64,000 nt of DNA from Phytophthora hibernalis (Eukaryota > Oomycota > Peronosporomycetes > Peronosporales > Peronosporaceae): contig JAAKBF010000224.1 of assembly GCA_012656075.1 (NCBI GenBank), positions 1 to 64,000 on the forward strand, read 5' to 3'. Shown here piece by piece: positions 23,686 to 34,507 of the stretch. The position numbers were made by a program, and so were the translations under genes. The first letter of the stretch is position 1. Each line of letters opens with the position of its first letter. Below the pieces are notes generated by a model. The model did not search any database. It was not told where the DNA came from and worked only from the letters and a program-made list of their open reading frames with translations.

Positions 23686-24108
23686 TCGAAACCAAGCCGA
23701 GGCATGGAACTTCGTATCCCGTGAACCGATTCCTCGGCCACCTCCGTCCGTGTGTCCTCCAGAACGCACGGCAATTTTGCATTCGGATTTGCATTTCTGG
23801 AGTTTTGGATTGTGAGATAGCCCCAGAAATATGTAGCCTAGCTGCATTGGTATGATATTTGATTTGGATTGCCACGACTTGCCGCGCACACCCGCGCCTA
23901 CCGTCTGCGTGATACTCAAGCTCAGGAGCGGACGATGAAGATGAAGTGAAGTTCAAGACTGAAGTCGGAAGACCCAACATGAAGCTCAAGAAAGAAAAGA
24001 AAAACTAGCACGCAGCATCGACGCATACGCGAGAAGTAGTAGCAGTAGTAAGTACATTTGTAGAAAAGCAAGCGCTAGGATATATACGATAGAATGATGC
24101 TCGCTGCA
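23686..24108. other. Convergent 3' intergenic region
   Basis: This lies between the stop of the zinc-finger gene and the stop of the minus-strand gene at 24109. It likely holds both 3' UTRs. No other feature is seen. Confidence 0.6.
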
Positions 24109-24911
24109 TTATCCGTTGATTTTCCACTCCCATACTCCATCAATTCCATTGCTAAACTCACTGGAAATCAGCCGTGGTTGCTCCTGCAGCTCCATTACGC
24201 AGAACGTCTTCCCGACCGACGCATGCTGCTGGAACACAGCCCCCAAGCACCTGAGGAGGTCCTGCACATTGACTTGCACAGGCACCACCGCTCCGTTCAC
24301 GACCATGCGCACAGTGCTGTAGTATCCTTCCTCAGCATGTTGGCCATGCATCGTGCGGTGCGTCTGGTGCTGTTCGTCGCTTTCAACAGAGTCCAATGAC
24401 CTCTTCCTCTTCACTCCCGCTCCAGTCTCCGAGAGTTCACTGGTGTCCAGTCGTTGGCTCTGTCCGAAGTCCCCATGCATCGCCACTTGTCCTGGCGTTG
24501 TTATGGCCATCTTCGCCTCTTTCAGTCGTCGACGCTTGGGCGCCGCCACCTTCTGCACGTACACGTAGACCTCGCACTGGAACTGCTCGTGTGTCTTGCG
24601 CTTGAGGTAGTTCTTGAAGCTTCGGGCCACGCGACTCTCAAAGTTGCTGTGCGTGAGCTCCACCAGCTCCGCCTGTTTGGAGTGAGCCCCGGTCGGATGT
24701 ACAGCGCCAAGTCTTCACGCACGTGACGCTCGCCCCGGTGGTTCTCCAGCGTCTTGGCCACGCACGCGTCCACCTTGGCGCGGAACACTTCCAGTCCCTC
24801 GCACAGCAGGAAGGGCAAGGGCACGAGTGCCAGGTGCTTGCGCGACGTGCGCGAGACCTCCCCGATCTTGATCGTCAGCAGCGCCGTGGCCTCGTCCGGC
24901 ACCTCGCTCAT
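24109..24911 (-). CDS. Unknown conserved-looking protein (~267 aa, one frame break)
   Basis: The start at 24911 reads MSEVPDEATALLTIKIGEVS. The first ~80 codons (RKHLALVPLPFLLCEGLEVF, RAKVDACVAKTLENHRGE) form an alpha-helical domain. The frame then fails at 24687-24690, a C-run one base short, and resumes in another frame as ELVELTHSNFESRVARSF. The remainder contains a basic segment (KVAAPKRRRLKEA), which could be a nuclear signal, a Ser/Glu-rich linker, and a C-terminal domain (VNGAVVPVQVNVQDLLRCL, then WEWKING before the stop). I do not recognise the family. The gene has no intron that I can see. It is divergent from the LYR gene, with starts 191 bp apart. Confidence 0.7.
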
Positions 24912-25102
24912 TTTTGGCGAATTCGTAACCTGTTAACCGATTTTTTGACCGGATAATCGCTATTAATACCCTTTTTAGTTGCACGAATAAAAGCGAGTGG
25001 ATAAAAGGGATTTAATTATGTGGCAAACCAGACAAAATAAAATCCTCTGGATAAACCCATCAAACAGAATCGTATGCAGCTCGTCAGGGTCCTCTCCGCA
25101 GT

Positions 25103-25429
25103 ATGATGCAGCCGAAGGTGCGCGACCTGTACAGGCGCTTCCTGTTCGTGGGGCGCGACTACCCACTGGGACTGAGCCACGTGCGCGAGAAGGCCAAGGC
25201 CGCCTTCTTCCAGAACCGCGATCTTACGGACCCCGTGGCTATCAAGAAGGCCATCAAGCAAGGACGCTGGATGGTGCGCGAAATGGTGGGCGTCATCCAG
25301 CTCAAGAAGTACCGGACGCTCAATAGCCGCTACACGTCTGAGGACCTGCGCGAGAAGCTGCGCGACATCGAAAATCGCAGGATTTTAGGAGAAACCGGAC
25401 AGCCCTCGGACAGCAGCAAGGGGGCGTGA
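25103..25429 (+). CDS. ETFRF1: LYR-motif protein, ETFRF1/LYRM5-like
   Basis: This is a 108-residue LYR (complex1_LYR) protein. The N-terminus carries the signature KVRDLYRRFLFVGRDYPLG, with the Leu-Tyr-Arg motif followed by the GRDYP segment that marks the ETFRF1/LYRM5 branch. Helices 2 and 3 follow (VREKAKAAFFQNRDL, AIKKAIKQGRWMVREMVG), then LKKYRTLNSRY, also typical of that branch. In animals ETFRF1 acts in the mitochondrial matrix and regulates electron transfer flavoprotein. The size matches the family apart from a ~20-residue hydrophilic tail. The start could be Met1 or Met2; both precede the LYR motif. A divergent promoter shared with the unknown gene is likely in 24912-25102. Confidence 0.85.
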   Translation: MMQPKVRDLYRRFLFVGRDYPLGLSHVREKAKAAFFQNRDLTDPVAIKKAIKQGRWMVREMVGVIQLKKYRTLNSRYTSEDLREKLRDIENRRILGETGQPSDSSKGA

Positions 25430-26103
25430 ATCACGCCGTGGTGCCATTTGTTTTGACAATTAAACGCACAAGGTGTTCTCGCAAATGCAATTATATCGTC
25501 GCCACGATTTTCGACGCCGCTTCCTTTGCTTTCCGGGTACAGTACCGACAGTGGGTTTTCTGGGGAAATGTGTTTGGATAGTCACGTTCAATTGAGTCAC
25601 ATGTCAATTCAATTGAGGCGGGGACGGCACGACGACGGCAGCCCAAGATGAGTGAAGTCTTGGAAATGACGTCTCCGTGCTACAGACTGTCTCGACGCCA
25701 AGACGGCGTCTTGAAGCCGCGCGTTGACGCACTGCACAGCAAGTACGAGGATCATCCAGACGCTGCCTTGGAACGACGGCGGCACCGCGAAAGGAACTGT
25801 CGGCTAATTGGAACGGCTCTATACATGTAATGCTAAGTCGGCTTTGTCTCAGCAAGTCGAAGCTGTCGTTGCATTGCGAGAGCGAGCAATGTCTGGGGCT
25901 GCAGCAGCCACCAGGCACCGGATGCTGCCGATCTGTTGGTCTATTCAAGTGAAGAACTCACCAAAAACTGACACAACTTCACAACGCTCGACTTGCGTTT
26001 GCCGAGTCTCACTTTGCCATTTGCCCCCGCATTGCGGGCCGCAACGGACACGACGACTTAAGCTCGCAAGGATTAATCCTAGTGTCTTGAGACTGCAACT
26101 GCG
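25430..26103. other. Intergenic, with one possible short exon
   Basis: A 60-codon plus-strand frame at 25648-25830 (MSEVLEMTSPCYRLSRRQDG, then ERRRHRERNCR) has a basic stretch that could be an upstream exon of the following RING gene or a small gene. I cannot decide. Otherwise nothing is seen. Confidence 0.4.
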
Positions 26104-26946
26104 ATGGTGTTCATCTCTCTGGAGGATGTTGTTGGATCGAGCCATGCCGGCGCTTCAGGTGCTGCCAACTGCAACGTGAAGCAGTCGATCCAATCCGATC
26201 TGCCCAAGCCGACCACCCTCGTTGTGGTGACCCCGGGCTCACCAGCCAAACAGCAGAACACGCCTGTTGCACGCGCCGAGCTCTTTCATCTCGCCTCGAC
26301 CCAGCGGACATTATCCTCGACCGAGTACTTCGTGCTGTACGTCTCGGACAGCATCATGCGTCAGAAGTGGGTGCTCAGCAAGACCTCGACCGACCAAGCG
26401 CAACTTCGCAAGAGCATTCGCCGAGTTGGAAGCGGATGCAAGGATTCCGCGTGTTGCGGTCATTTGCACCGAGTTATCAAGACGTCTGCGAACGTCAGTA
26501 CCCGCAGACTATGGGGCTCAACCAGTGCCCGTACTCAATACGACCAATGCACCGCATTCCAGGAGTACGTGAACGGGTTGGTGCAGGCCGTCCTCACACG
26601 CGACACCCAATGTGAGAGTATGAAGCGGACACGATACGTGCTGGAGGACTTCTTGGACATTGCTCACCACCGCGCCAACGCGATTGATCGGGTTTTGTAC
26701 CACGAAAACCTAACGGCATCGCCGACAGCAATGGTGGAGCCATGCGTACCCGGCCAAAACAGTGGAGACGCGAGTGACGACAGCTCCGAGTGTCCGATCT
26801 GCTGCGGCGATTTGGCAGACGACCAAACGTTGAGACTTCCCTGCGGCCACAACTACCACACCGGGTGCGTGCGTGTGTGGTTAAATCTCCAGCGCACGTG
26901 CCCGGTGTGTCGTCTACAGCTCGACAAGGGCGACACCTCGTGCTAA
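26104..26946 (+). CDS. PX-like / RING-H2 finger protein (probable E3 ligase)
   Basis: A 280-codon frame. The C-terminus (from ~26788) is a clean RING-H2 finger: CPICCGDL, then CGHNYHTGC and CPVC. This fits C-x2-C-x11-C-x-H-x2-H-x2-C-x10-C-x2-C and implies E2-dependent ubiquitin ligation. The middle resembles a phosphoinositide-binding PX domain: EYFVLYVSDSIMRQKWVLSK, then RRLWGSTSAR and AFQEYVNGLVQAVL, as at the PX C-terminus. Between them (26405-26500) the neighbouring frame reads more naturally (AFAELEADARIPRVAVICTE), so a pair of compensating indels probably corrupts this segment. PX would place the protein on endosomal membranes. The true start may lie upstream. Confidence 0.7.
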   Translation: MVFISLEDVVGSSHAGASGAANCNVKQSIQSDLPKPTTLVVVTPGSPAKQQNTPVARAELFHLASTQRTLSSTEYFVLYVSDSIMRQKWVLSKTSTDQAQLRKSIRRVGSGCKDSACCGHLHRVIKTSANVSTRRLWGSTSARTQYDQCTAFQEYVNGLVQAVLTRDTQCESMKRTRYVLEDFLDIAHHRANAIDRVLYHENLTASPTAMVEPCVPGQNSGDASDDSSECPICCGDLADDQTLRLPCGHNYHTGCVRVWLNLQRTCPVCRLQLDKGDTSC

Positions 26947-27247
26947 TACACGAGCGTACATATCAACATCAACTCAAGTAGTGTATCTGAAATGGCCATC
27001 GTGCAATAGAGAGCAAGCGGTAAAGTAAGTACGTAGTAACAAGCAAAACAACTTCGCATGAGTCCAGCGTTTGTATTCACTGCCGTGAAGTGGTGATCTC
27101 GCTTGGTTGACAGTCAACAGAAGACGGGAAGCTGGCAGCCTTGAGTCTCATGTTGAGATGCTTGGTCGGTGAATTCTATAGGGTCGTTCTTCTTAGGTTA
27201 CGTTGTATCGAGACTAATATTCAGTCTCGCTGCTTCTATTTCGCTAA

Positions 27248-30116
27248 CTAGGCTGCTCCCCGCACGTGCGGTGTCTTCTCGTCGTCCTCATAATACGACG
27301 TTCCGTACGCCAGGAAAAACTCCTCGCGCACTGCCACCTCCTTCCACGTGACGATGTACAGCTGATTCAGAATGATCGGGCTTGCCGTGTCCTGAGGGTT
27401 CTCTATCACACATCCGGGAACCAGAATGCAGTTGTTGTTGAACCCCGAAGCGTCCCAGTAGATGTCCGCAGGGTACTCGTATACCCGGTCGTTGGGGAAC
27501 CCACCGGCTGAGCCGTCAGCGTCGACTAGACCGTCAAAAGGCATCAAGCGGTGGCCATACTGCGTCTGGAACTTGTCCACGTCGCGCACAGTACCGTTCA
27601 CCACAACGAAGGTCTCACCCAGCTCACCGCACCTCGCTACTTTGTTCAGCCCGTCGTGGTGCATTTCCTTCGTAATCCGGCGAACGCCGAAGATACAGAC
27701 AACAGAAAACGCCGGCCACGGGTGAGATGAGAGGTTAAATAGGCCTCTTCCAGAATTGGGGATGCCGGAAACCGCGACACCAACTGTGCCATTGTCATTC
27801 GTCTCTTGATAAGTGATCGTTTTCAGATCAACTTTTTGAACAGCAGCTTCGGAGGCTTCGGGATACGTCGCTTCACAGCGTCCAGCTCGGCGTCTGTAAG
27901 CTCGGAGTGAGGAGAGCAAGAGGCTTCGCTTTCAGTGACAGGCGATGAAGAAGCGCTAATGCTCTCCAGTTTTCGCTTTTTCCTACAGTAAACAAGAGAT
28001 ATCGATGTGAGTGCCACGATTACCGACCATAATGAGAGTTGGTCCACAGCAAGGATAAGAACGTACTTTGCTTCCCTGTCGAAAATCGTGGACATCTTCA
28101 TTTGCCGAGATATCATGCTCTTCATAGCTGATGAGTAGGCCTTCATAGGATTCCTTGTGGCAATGACCTTTTGACAGAGCTTCACCATGTGCACTGACGG
28201 GTTCGCCACCATGTGGTGGCGACATCGATTGCAAAGTTCTTTGGCTATATAGCAAAGATCGGTTTTCGACTTGACCTTGGCTACAGCCTCCCGTGCCATT
28301 GTGTCAAGTTTGAACACCTTGGTAAGATCTGCAATCAGCTCGCTGGATTTCACCTTTGACTCGTTTTCAACTATTTTCAGTATTGCATCCGTCACAGGAC
28401 TATTCGCAAACTGAATTGTCTTCACTCGCCTGACCTTTCCGAATACAAATGCTGAGGGGTTCTGACACTTCACAAACTCCATTTTCTTCCACATGTCGTC
28501 AATCAAATACCGATCAATGTCAGACACCGCGCGCGCTGCTGTTGGGTCGAGGTCCCATGTGCACAAGAAAGCATCGCGCAGAAGGACCAAAGAGTCCTTC
28601 ACGCGTTTCTCCTTGCGGAATTAGAATCTGACGAGGATGCTGATGTATGTAGCAGCCATGGCATCATGGCCTTCGCGTAATGGTGAAGGAACATCTCCCC
28701 ACCGCGTCTACCTCCCTTCTCAGATGGATCCCAGTTGTTGAAGCCAAAATATTTCGTGTTTAGCTTCAGCACTGCGTCCAGTTCCTCCATTTCTTGAGAT
28801 GAAGCGCGTACGAGGTAAATTTCCCACGGCCCAGGTTGGATGTTGTGTGTCTTCATAAATGCCACTACTTCGGGGGCATGGAGGGTTTGATTGGCGATGA
28901 CGAAGCATCTGATACTAAGGACACCTCCCTCTCCAGAATCTCGAAAGTCTCATCAATCTTCAGCAAGGGGTCGTATTTTGCGGCACCGTCCTCACCTTCT
29001 GCAGGCACAGAGTACTGCAGTCCCCATTTCGTCCAGAATTCAAACACCGCTCGTATGTTCGCCTACAGAACATGCCCCAGATAATAAGTATTAATACCAC
29101 GTCTACCGATCCAAAGCAACGCAATATCCAACACAATTGACGTACGTTGTGTTTTGCAGCACCATTCAGCTTTTGCGTTAACCGGAACATAATCTTCTCA
29201 AGTGACACCACCAGAGCCGACTCGCGCATCTTAATGTTTCGCTCCTTCTGCGGGTAACTCGCACGCACCGACTTCACCACGTCGTGAACAACATACACAA
29301 TGCTCGCTCGAGCCTTCGACGATTGCATCGCGTCCATCGCCTGCGCAAGTTTCTGACAAATCGCATCGTGCAAATGCTGGTGACGAACGATGAACTTCGA
29401 GCAAGCCTGTCAAAATAAAACGAGCACACACGCTAACCGTTAGTCATCGCAATCTTCTTGCATTCCCATCATCTACGGTCAACACAAAAACGCACCTGAA
29501 TAGCGGACGGTTTGGTATCCAACTGGTCAATCAACAAGTCAAACTCAAGCATCGGGTCTCCAAACGTGTGCGAAATCGCTTTCGCCGTGGACTCGAGCTC
29601 CTCCATGACTTTCATGCGCTCGTGCAGTTTCTCCTCCATCTCCACATTCACCTCCGACACAATAAACCCAATCACGACGCCGTCTCGGTCCGTGCACAGC
29701 GACTTGATGGACTCTGGACTCGCTCCTGTACAACACGAAACAATCGTCAGCCTCTTCAGCTTTGCCATCTCCTCAACCAGCTACGTACCGCTCTTCCGCA
29801 GTCGGTGCAGACACTTGAGACCCTTCAGCGCCACTGGAACCAGCAGGTACAGCGTGAAGTTGAACGTGGAGGCCACGAACTGCACGCACAGTGCACACTC
29901 GTGCTTCTTCATGTACACCTTCATCTCCTCGCAGTTCTTGGCGAAGAACTTGCAGAAAAAGCCCTTGTGCGGGATGGCGGACAGCTTGGCCTTGGTGCCC
30001 ACTGTCAGGCGGCGCGGGAAGTCCCTCAGCAGCGAGCGTTTCTCGGCCGGCAGTCGGCCCACCAGGTCCATGGCGCGGCCTTGGAATTTGACGTCCAGCC
30101 GCCAGTTGTCGGTCAT
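27248..30116 (-). CDS. Large protein with C-terminal SET-like domain (five exons)
   Basis: Exons read on the minus strand are 30116-29789, 29725-29496, 29406-29146, 29062-28067 and 27982-27248. Introns are 63, 89, 83 and 84 bp with GTACGT or GTGCGT donors. The product would be about 850 residues. The N-terminal two thirds are helical and unrecognised; the region around LIADLTKVFKLDTMAREAV weakly resembles a TFIIS N-terminal bundle. The last ~170 residues look like a divergent SET domain: SGIPNSGRGLF at the start, NNNCILVPGCV in place of the NHSC motif, and REEFFLAYGTSYYE like the GEELTFDYG motif. A lysine methyltransferase role is therefore plausible but unproven. Three single-base losses in runs break frame: 28872-28876, 28619-28620 and 27833-27837; the protein continues sensibly after each. 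Confidence 0.65.
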
Positions 30117-31295
30117 TTTAACGGGTGCGAGGGTGCTACGGGGTCAGGAGTTTATGTGGCTTGGTTGTGGCGCGTTAGAGCGACTTGGAACGGGCTGGAG
30201 AGCGCGAAACACGGATGTGACGTGTGTGCGACCACTTAAACAGCGCTGGCGACGGCTCTACGCTGAGTCCGAGCGCCGCGTTTGCAGCGGTGGATGCACA
30301 GACGCGAGATCTAGAGGATCAGCGGCTTGGGGGCGAGGGTGGGGACGCACAAACGCAGCGAGAGACGCAGACGCGATGCTCTTGTCTTGCGGCCGACTCG
30401 ATAGACTTGCGGTGAGGCCAATAACTGGGCGCGAGAACGGCGACGCCTGTCCGGGGTACGGGCGCGCTGGTTGGTGGATAATTGGATTTTGGAAGCTCGC
30501 GATTGGCTGATCGGAGGACGGTGGAACTTTCTTGGGAATATGGATTTTGCAGGCAGCATACAAACACATAGGCTAAACAGGATAATAGATGGGAAGCTCC
30601 CCGCCCGGTGTTTAACTTACTCTTGAACATATGCGGATGGAGCGTTTCGTGAGTCATGTTTTATTCTCTCGAGACGCTGGTACAACTGCGATTCCTTGTA
30701 TTGGTATGGTGAACCTGCCTACAATTGGAATCGGTAACCTTACATGCAGTTATTTAGTCGGTTTCGATGAGCCGTAGTACCTGTGGGGTCTTCGTTACGT
30801 GCGTCTTGAAGCCGGCTCGGCTGTTGACATTTTAAAAAGCGGTCTGGTCATCTGAGATCATCAAGTTGAGGATCAACGGCTGGCAGCTCGTCAGCGACAA
30901 CGTAGTAATTCCCCGGATACACGTGCAGTGTGGGGCCTTCGCACGCTGCTGCCGAATACATTCGCTGCTGCACTGGAGGCTTCGAGAGTACTTCAAGTAC
31001 TGTAGGATGGATTTCTCAAACGTGATGTTTAACTGTATTTGAAATGCGTGGAGAATTAGCACACCAACGCTGGTGAACTACATGTATTTTAATACATGCA
31101 CACTGCAACAGCTACCCAAGCTAGGTACAAGTCAAAACTTTGGTTTCCGGTTTGTAGCTTGAGCTTGTCAAGCATTGCCTCCGAACGGACGCGGAACTGT
31201 ACCGTTCTATTGCCAAAGCCAGTTCGCGCCCATCTCAGCTCAAGTGCGTGGCGAATTGTGTAGCCATTTCCGATTGACTGGCGCAGCCATGAAGC
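30117..31295. other. Intergenic region
   Basis: It lies between the start of the SET-like gene and the stop of the vault protein gene. The part next to 30116 is GC-rich and probably contains the promoter of the SET-like gene. A 332-codon plus-strand frame overlapping here is antisense to exons and was rejected. Confidence 0.6.
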
Positions 31296-33926
31296 TTACT
31301 GCTTGGCCTCCGAGATGCCGCGGATGATGCCTTCGGCCGTGCCAAGCAAGTTCACTGGGTACTTGCCGTCCGTGATGAGGTAGCCACTGAGCCCCAACGC
31401 CTCCAGCATCTTCACCTGTCCGTCCGGGCCAGCGCGCGCCAGTGCCACCAGCGTCTCCTGACCCACGCTGCTCACCATCTGCTGGAACTTCTCGGCCTCG
31501 ATGGACATGAGCTCGCGCTTCTTGTGCACTTCCACCTCAGCGAGGCGCTCGGCGTGCGCCACACTCAGCGTCTGATCCTCCTTGATGCGGGCCACGTGCG
31601 ACTCGTGCTCGATGCGCTCGGCCTTTGCTCGCAGCTCCGCCTGTCGAACGGCTGCATTGCCCTCGATCTCAGCTGCTTGAGCTTGTGCACGCGCACGACT
31701 CACAGCGGAGGCTTCCTCCTCGACGGCTTTGCACTCAGCTGTGAGCTGCACAAGGTTCTTGCGTGCCTGCTCTGCGCTAGACTGGTTCTCTAGTTGCTGT
31801 GTGAGCAAGTCTCCCTTGGCTGCCTCCTCTTCCCTCATGGCGATGGCCTTGGCGCGCGCTTCCTGTGACTTGGTGGTGATCTCAATGGCTAACTGCACAG
31901 ACTTCTGGAGACTCTCGCGCGTTAGTTGATCCACGGGCTCGGCCGACTGGATGTCCACGTTTGTGATGCATAGGTTGTTGGCAGGGAAGATCAGTTCATC
32001 ACGTATCTTGTTCTCGTCGAGCCCAAAAATGGAGGTCCGAATGATCTGTGCGCTGTGTTTGTGGAAGTGGTCGAAGTTTTCCACAGCGACAGCTCCTCGG
32101 ATGCGCGACGCCAGCGTTTTGCAAGCGTCGCCTGTAAAATCCTTAACGTTGAAGACTTTGGCAGCTTCGTCCGGCTTGGTCGTATCGACTCGGAATCGCC
32201 AGTTGTACGCGATTGTGAGCGACAGTCGCGCGTGGTCTGATGTCTCGACGATGATCTGGTCGCGCATGAAGTCCGGTCCGAGCTGCAGGCACAACGTTCG
32301 AATCACATTGGGCTCCTTTGGAACACCACCGGAGAGGCGAAGTACCGTGAACTGCTCGTCCGGCTCCAGCATCACGAGCGTCGGGCCGAACAAGATGCGA
32401 GACGACGTGGTCTTGTAGTCATACACTTGGATGCCAGCGTTGTGCGGCACCTCGAACGTCACGACGCGCGTGGGGTCTCGAATGCGGGGTGCGCCCTTCG
32501 AGTTATCCCATGGTCGGCCTAGACTCGCAGTCAGTTTGTTCGATTGGGACGGGTCGGTGACGTACGCAGAGCCTCCTGATTGTGATGAGAGCAACTCTTC
32601 CACTGCCGGTGGCAAGTACTTGGCCCACAGTTCCTCCGTGGGCTGGAGCATGTATGTCTCGCCCTTGACAGCTCGCACGTGACCCGTCTTGCGTTCGCGC
32701 ACATACACACCTTCGTTGGTGTCCAGTGGAATGGCGCGTCGGGTTTCCAGAACCTTCACCTGGATCGGCGGAATATATTCACGAGGACCATGCACCATCC
32801 AACGCTCTCCAGCTTCACGCTTGATACTCTTTGGTTTCTTGACCGGAGCCTCGCCTTCCGGCTCACCTTTCTGCTCGGGTAGCTCCACGAACGGCTCGAC
32901 AGCCTGAAGCAGGAGAGCTTCGTCGTCGGCTAGCACACAAATGTCCTCGACACGCTCGTTCTCCAATTGCTCACCGGGCAGCAAGAAGAAACTCGCCTCT
33001 CCCTTCCGCATCTCGCGCGTGCCACGACGTTGGACTCCATTCACAACAGGGTCCACTACGACGCAGTACTGGCGGTTCGTGAGGGTCGTGACGTCGACGT
33101 ATCCGATGAAATCTTCGTGTACGTCTTGGACGTGGGTCTCGGTCGTTTCCGTCGTGATCAGCCACTCTTCACCAGCACGACGTGAGATGCCGTACACGTC
33201 CTTGAACGTACGCAGAGCACTCAAATGGAGAGCAGTGTCCTGAGTCAAAATGTGCGCTTGAAGCGTTTCGACGAGCACCTCGTCGATCTGTGGCAGATAC
33301 GCACCGGGAGTGCGCACGAGCCACTCCTCGCCAGCATCTCGCGCAATGCCATGCGAGTCCGTGCACTTCTTCTCTGCGCGAAACTTGATGGCCTCGTTCT
33401 TCTTGATCACGGAGGCGTGCACGACTGCAACGATCTCCTCCTCGATGCGCGGGTAGTACACCGCCGGTCCCACGAAGAGCCACTCGTCCCCTGCAGCATA
33501 CTGGCCGATCTGGCGAAGAGCGCGGATGCGAAGCGCTTGATCCACAGGCACAACGCGAAGTTCTCGGATCTCTCCGACCTTCTTCTCGCCTGGGTACAAA
33601 GGGAAGGGCTCTGGGTACTTGTCGAATATGCGGAACTCGATCTCGCCGTGCTTGAGCTTGGCTTGGTCGAAGGCGTCGTACTGGATCTTGCCGTCCTCGG
33701 AGCGCACCACGGGGTTGCCCACCTCAACGTAGTGCTGGACCGGCAGGACGATCATGTCCTGCGGAGGTGTCAGGACGAACTCGTGGTCCTGTCGAGTGAA
33801 GGTCAGCGGACCCACTAGAACGCGGGACACATTCGAGTTGGTGTCCTGGACGTGGACGTATTTGTATGGCGGCAGGCGGATCACGCGAGGGCCGCCGTCT
33901 TTGTTGTTGCTATCCGTGGCGAACAT
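31296..33926 (-). CDS. MVP: Major vault protein
   Basis: Single-exon gene for the shell subunit of the vault ribonucleoprotein particle. The open frame extends up to 34049, but Met at 33926 (MFATDSNNKD) is preferred because the conserved start region RVIRLPPYKYVHVQDTNSNV follows ~12 residues later, as in animal MVPs. That gives 876 residues, close to the usual size. The N-terminal half holds the repeated MVP beta-domains (several with GEEWLV or GERWMV motifs). A shoulder domain covers roughly residues 520-660 (IIVETSDHARLSLTIAYNWR). A long Ala/Glu/Arg coiled coil (EARAKAIAMREEEAAKGDLL onward) forms the cap helix, and a Gly-rich end follows. It is intact, unlike several neighbours. Vault function is unsettled in all organisms. 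Confidence 0.96.
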   Translation of the reverse strand: MFATDSNNKDGGPRVIRLPPYKYVHVQDTNSNVSRVLVGPLTFTRQDHEFVLTPPQDMIVLPVQHYVEVGNPVVRSEDGKIQYDAFDQAKLKHGEIEFRIFDKYPEPFPLYPGEKKVGEIRELRVVPVDQALRIRALRQIGQYAAGDEWLFVGPAVYYPRIEEEIVAVVHASVIKKNEAIKFRAEKKCTDSHGIARDAGEEWLVRTPGAYLPQIDEVLVETLQAHILTQDTALHLSALRTFKDVYGISRRAGEEWLITTETTETHVQDVHEDFIGYVDVTTLTNRQYCVVVDPVVNGVQRRGTREMRKGEASFFLLPGEQLENERVEDICVLADDEALLLQAVEPFVELPEQKGEPEGEAPVKKPKSIKREAGERWMVHGPREYIPPIQVKVLETRRAIPLDTNEGVYVRERKTGHVRAVKGETYMLQPTEELWAKYLPPAVEELLSSQSGGSAYVTDPSQSNKLTASLGRPWDNSKGAPRIRDPTRVVTFEVPHNAGIQVYDYKTTSSRILFGPTLVMLEPDEQFTVLRLSGGVPKEPNVIRTLCLQLGPDFMRDQIIVETSDHARLSLTIAYNWRFRVDTTKPDEAAKVFNVKDFTGDACKTLASRIRGAVAVENFDHFHKHSAQIIRTSIFGLDENKIRDELIFPANNLCITNVDIQSAEPVDQLTRESLQKSVQLAIEITTKSQEARAKAIAMREEEAAKGDLLTQQLENQSSAEQARKNLVQLTAECKAVEEEASAVSRARAQAQAAEIEGNAAVRQAELRAKAERIEHESHVARIKEDQTLSVAHAERLAEVEVHKKRELMSIEAEKFQQMVSSVGQETLVALARAGPDGQVKMLEALGLSGYLITDGKYPVNLLGTAEGIIRGISEAKQ

Positions 33927-34507
33927 TGAAAGGCTTGGTGGGGATTGGAGACTGGTGCTTGCGCTTGACAAGGCAAAAGCGGAAATGAGGTCTCCGATAT
34001 AGCTGTCGGACGAGTTCAACCCAGGTTGAAGTGACATGGGTACATTCACACCTGATTGGCTATCGAGACATTTTCACCAGCTGTGTAGTTTGGGGGAAGT
34101 CTCTCAAAATCCTCGACTGTCAGTTGGGATACCGGTACTCGATGCTTCTGCTGATGCAGAAAGGTTTGCCACTTGCCATTGCTCGTGAGAAGTTTGCGGA
34201 CTGTTTCTCTGTCAGGTGCGAACGCCTCAACCGCGGTTGTGGGGGTTGCATTCCGGTATCGTGCAAGTGCTTTCGAGTCTCCCAGTGACCTGTCCCAACT
34301 TTAATCCACTCGCTGCTGCAGGCGTCGCCGTCTTCCAGCGATTTCCATGCGACCTGCTCAATCGGAGGGGTAGGAACGCGCGTCCCTACCGATACTTCAA
34401 GCGGTGGCCTTCTTGTCCGACATGAATCGGTTGCTACCGGTAGGATTTTCTGCTGAATCTTCCGTCTGCGAGACCTCTTTGTGGACTTTACATCCTGAAG
34501 TGTTGGT
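33927..34507 (-). promoter_or_regulatory. Likely upstream region of the vault gene
   Basis: This lies between the stop of the ankyrin gene (34508) and the preferred MVP start. An in-frame 41-codon extension (34049-33927) exists but does not resemble the MVP N-terminus and is probably leader. No specific promoter element is recognised. Confidence 0.4.

Noticed and set aside
22880..23989. 369-codon minus-strand frame
   Set aside because: Antisense to the CCCH zinc-finger exon, which has clear conserved motifs on the plus strand.
29512..30510. 332-codon plus-strand frame
   Set aside because: Antisense to exons 1-2 of the SET-like gene, whose splice sites and frame agree; low-complexity composition.
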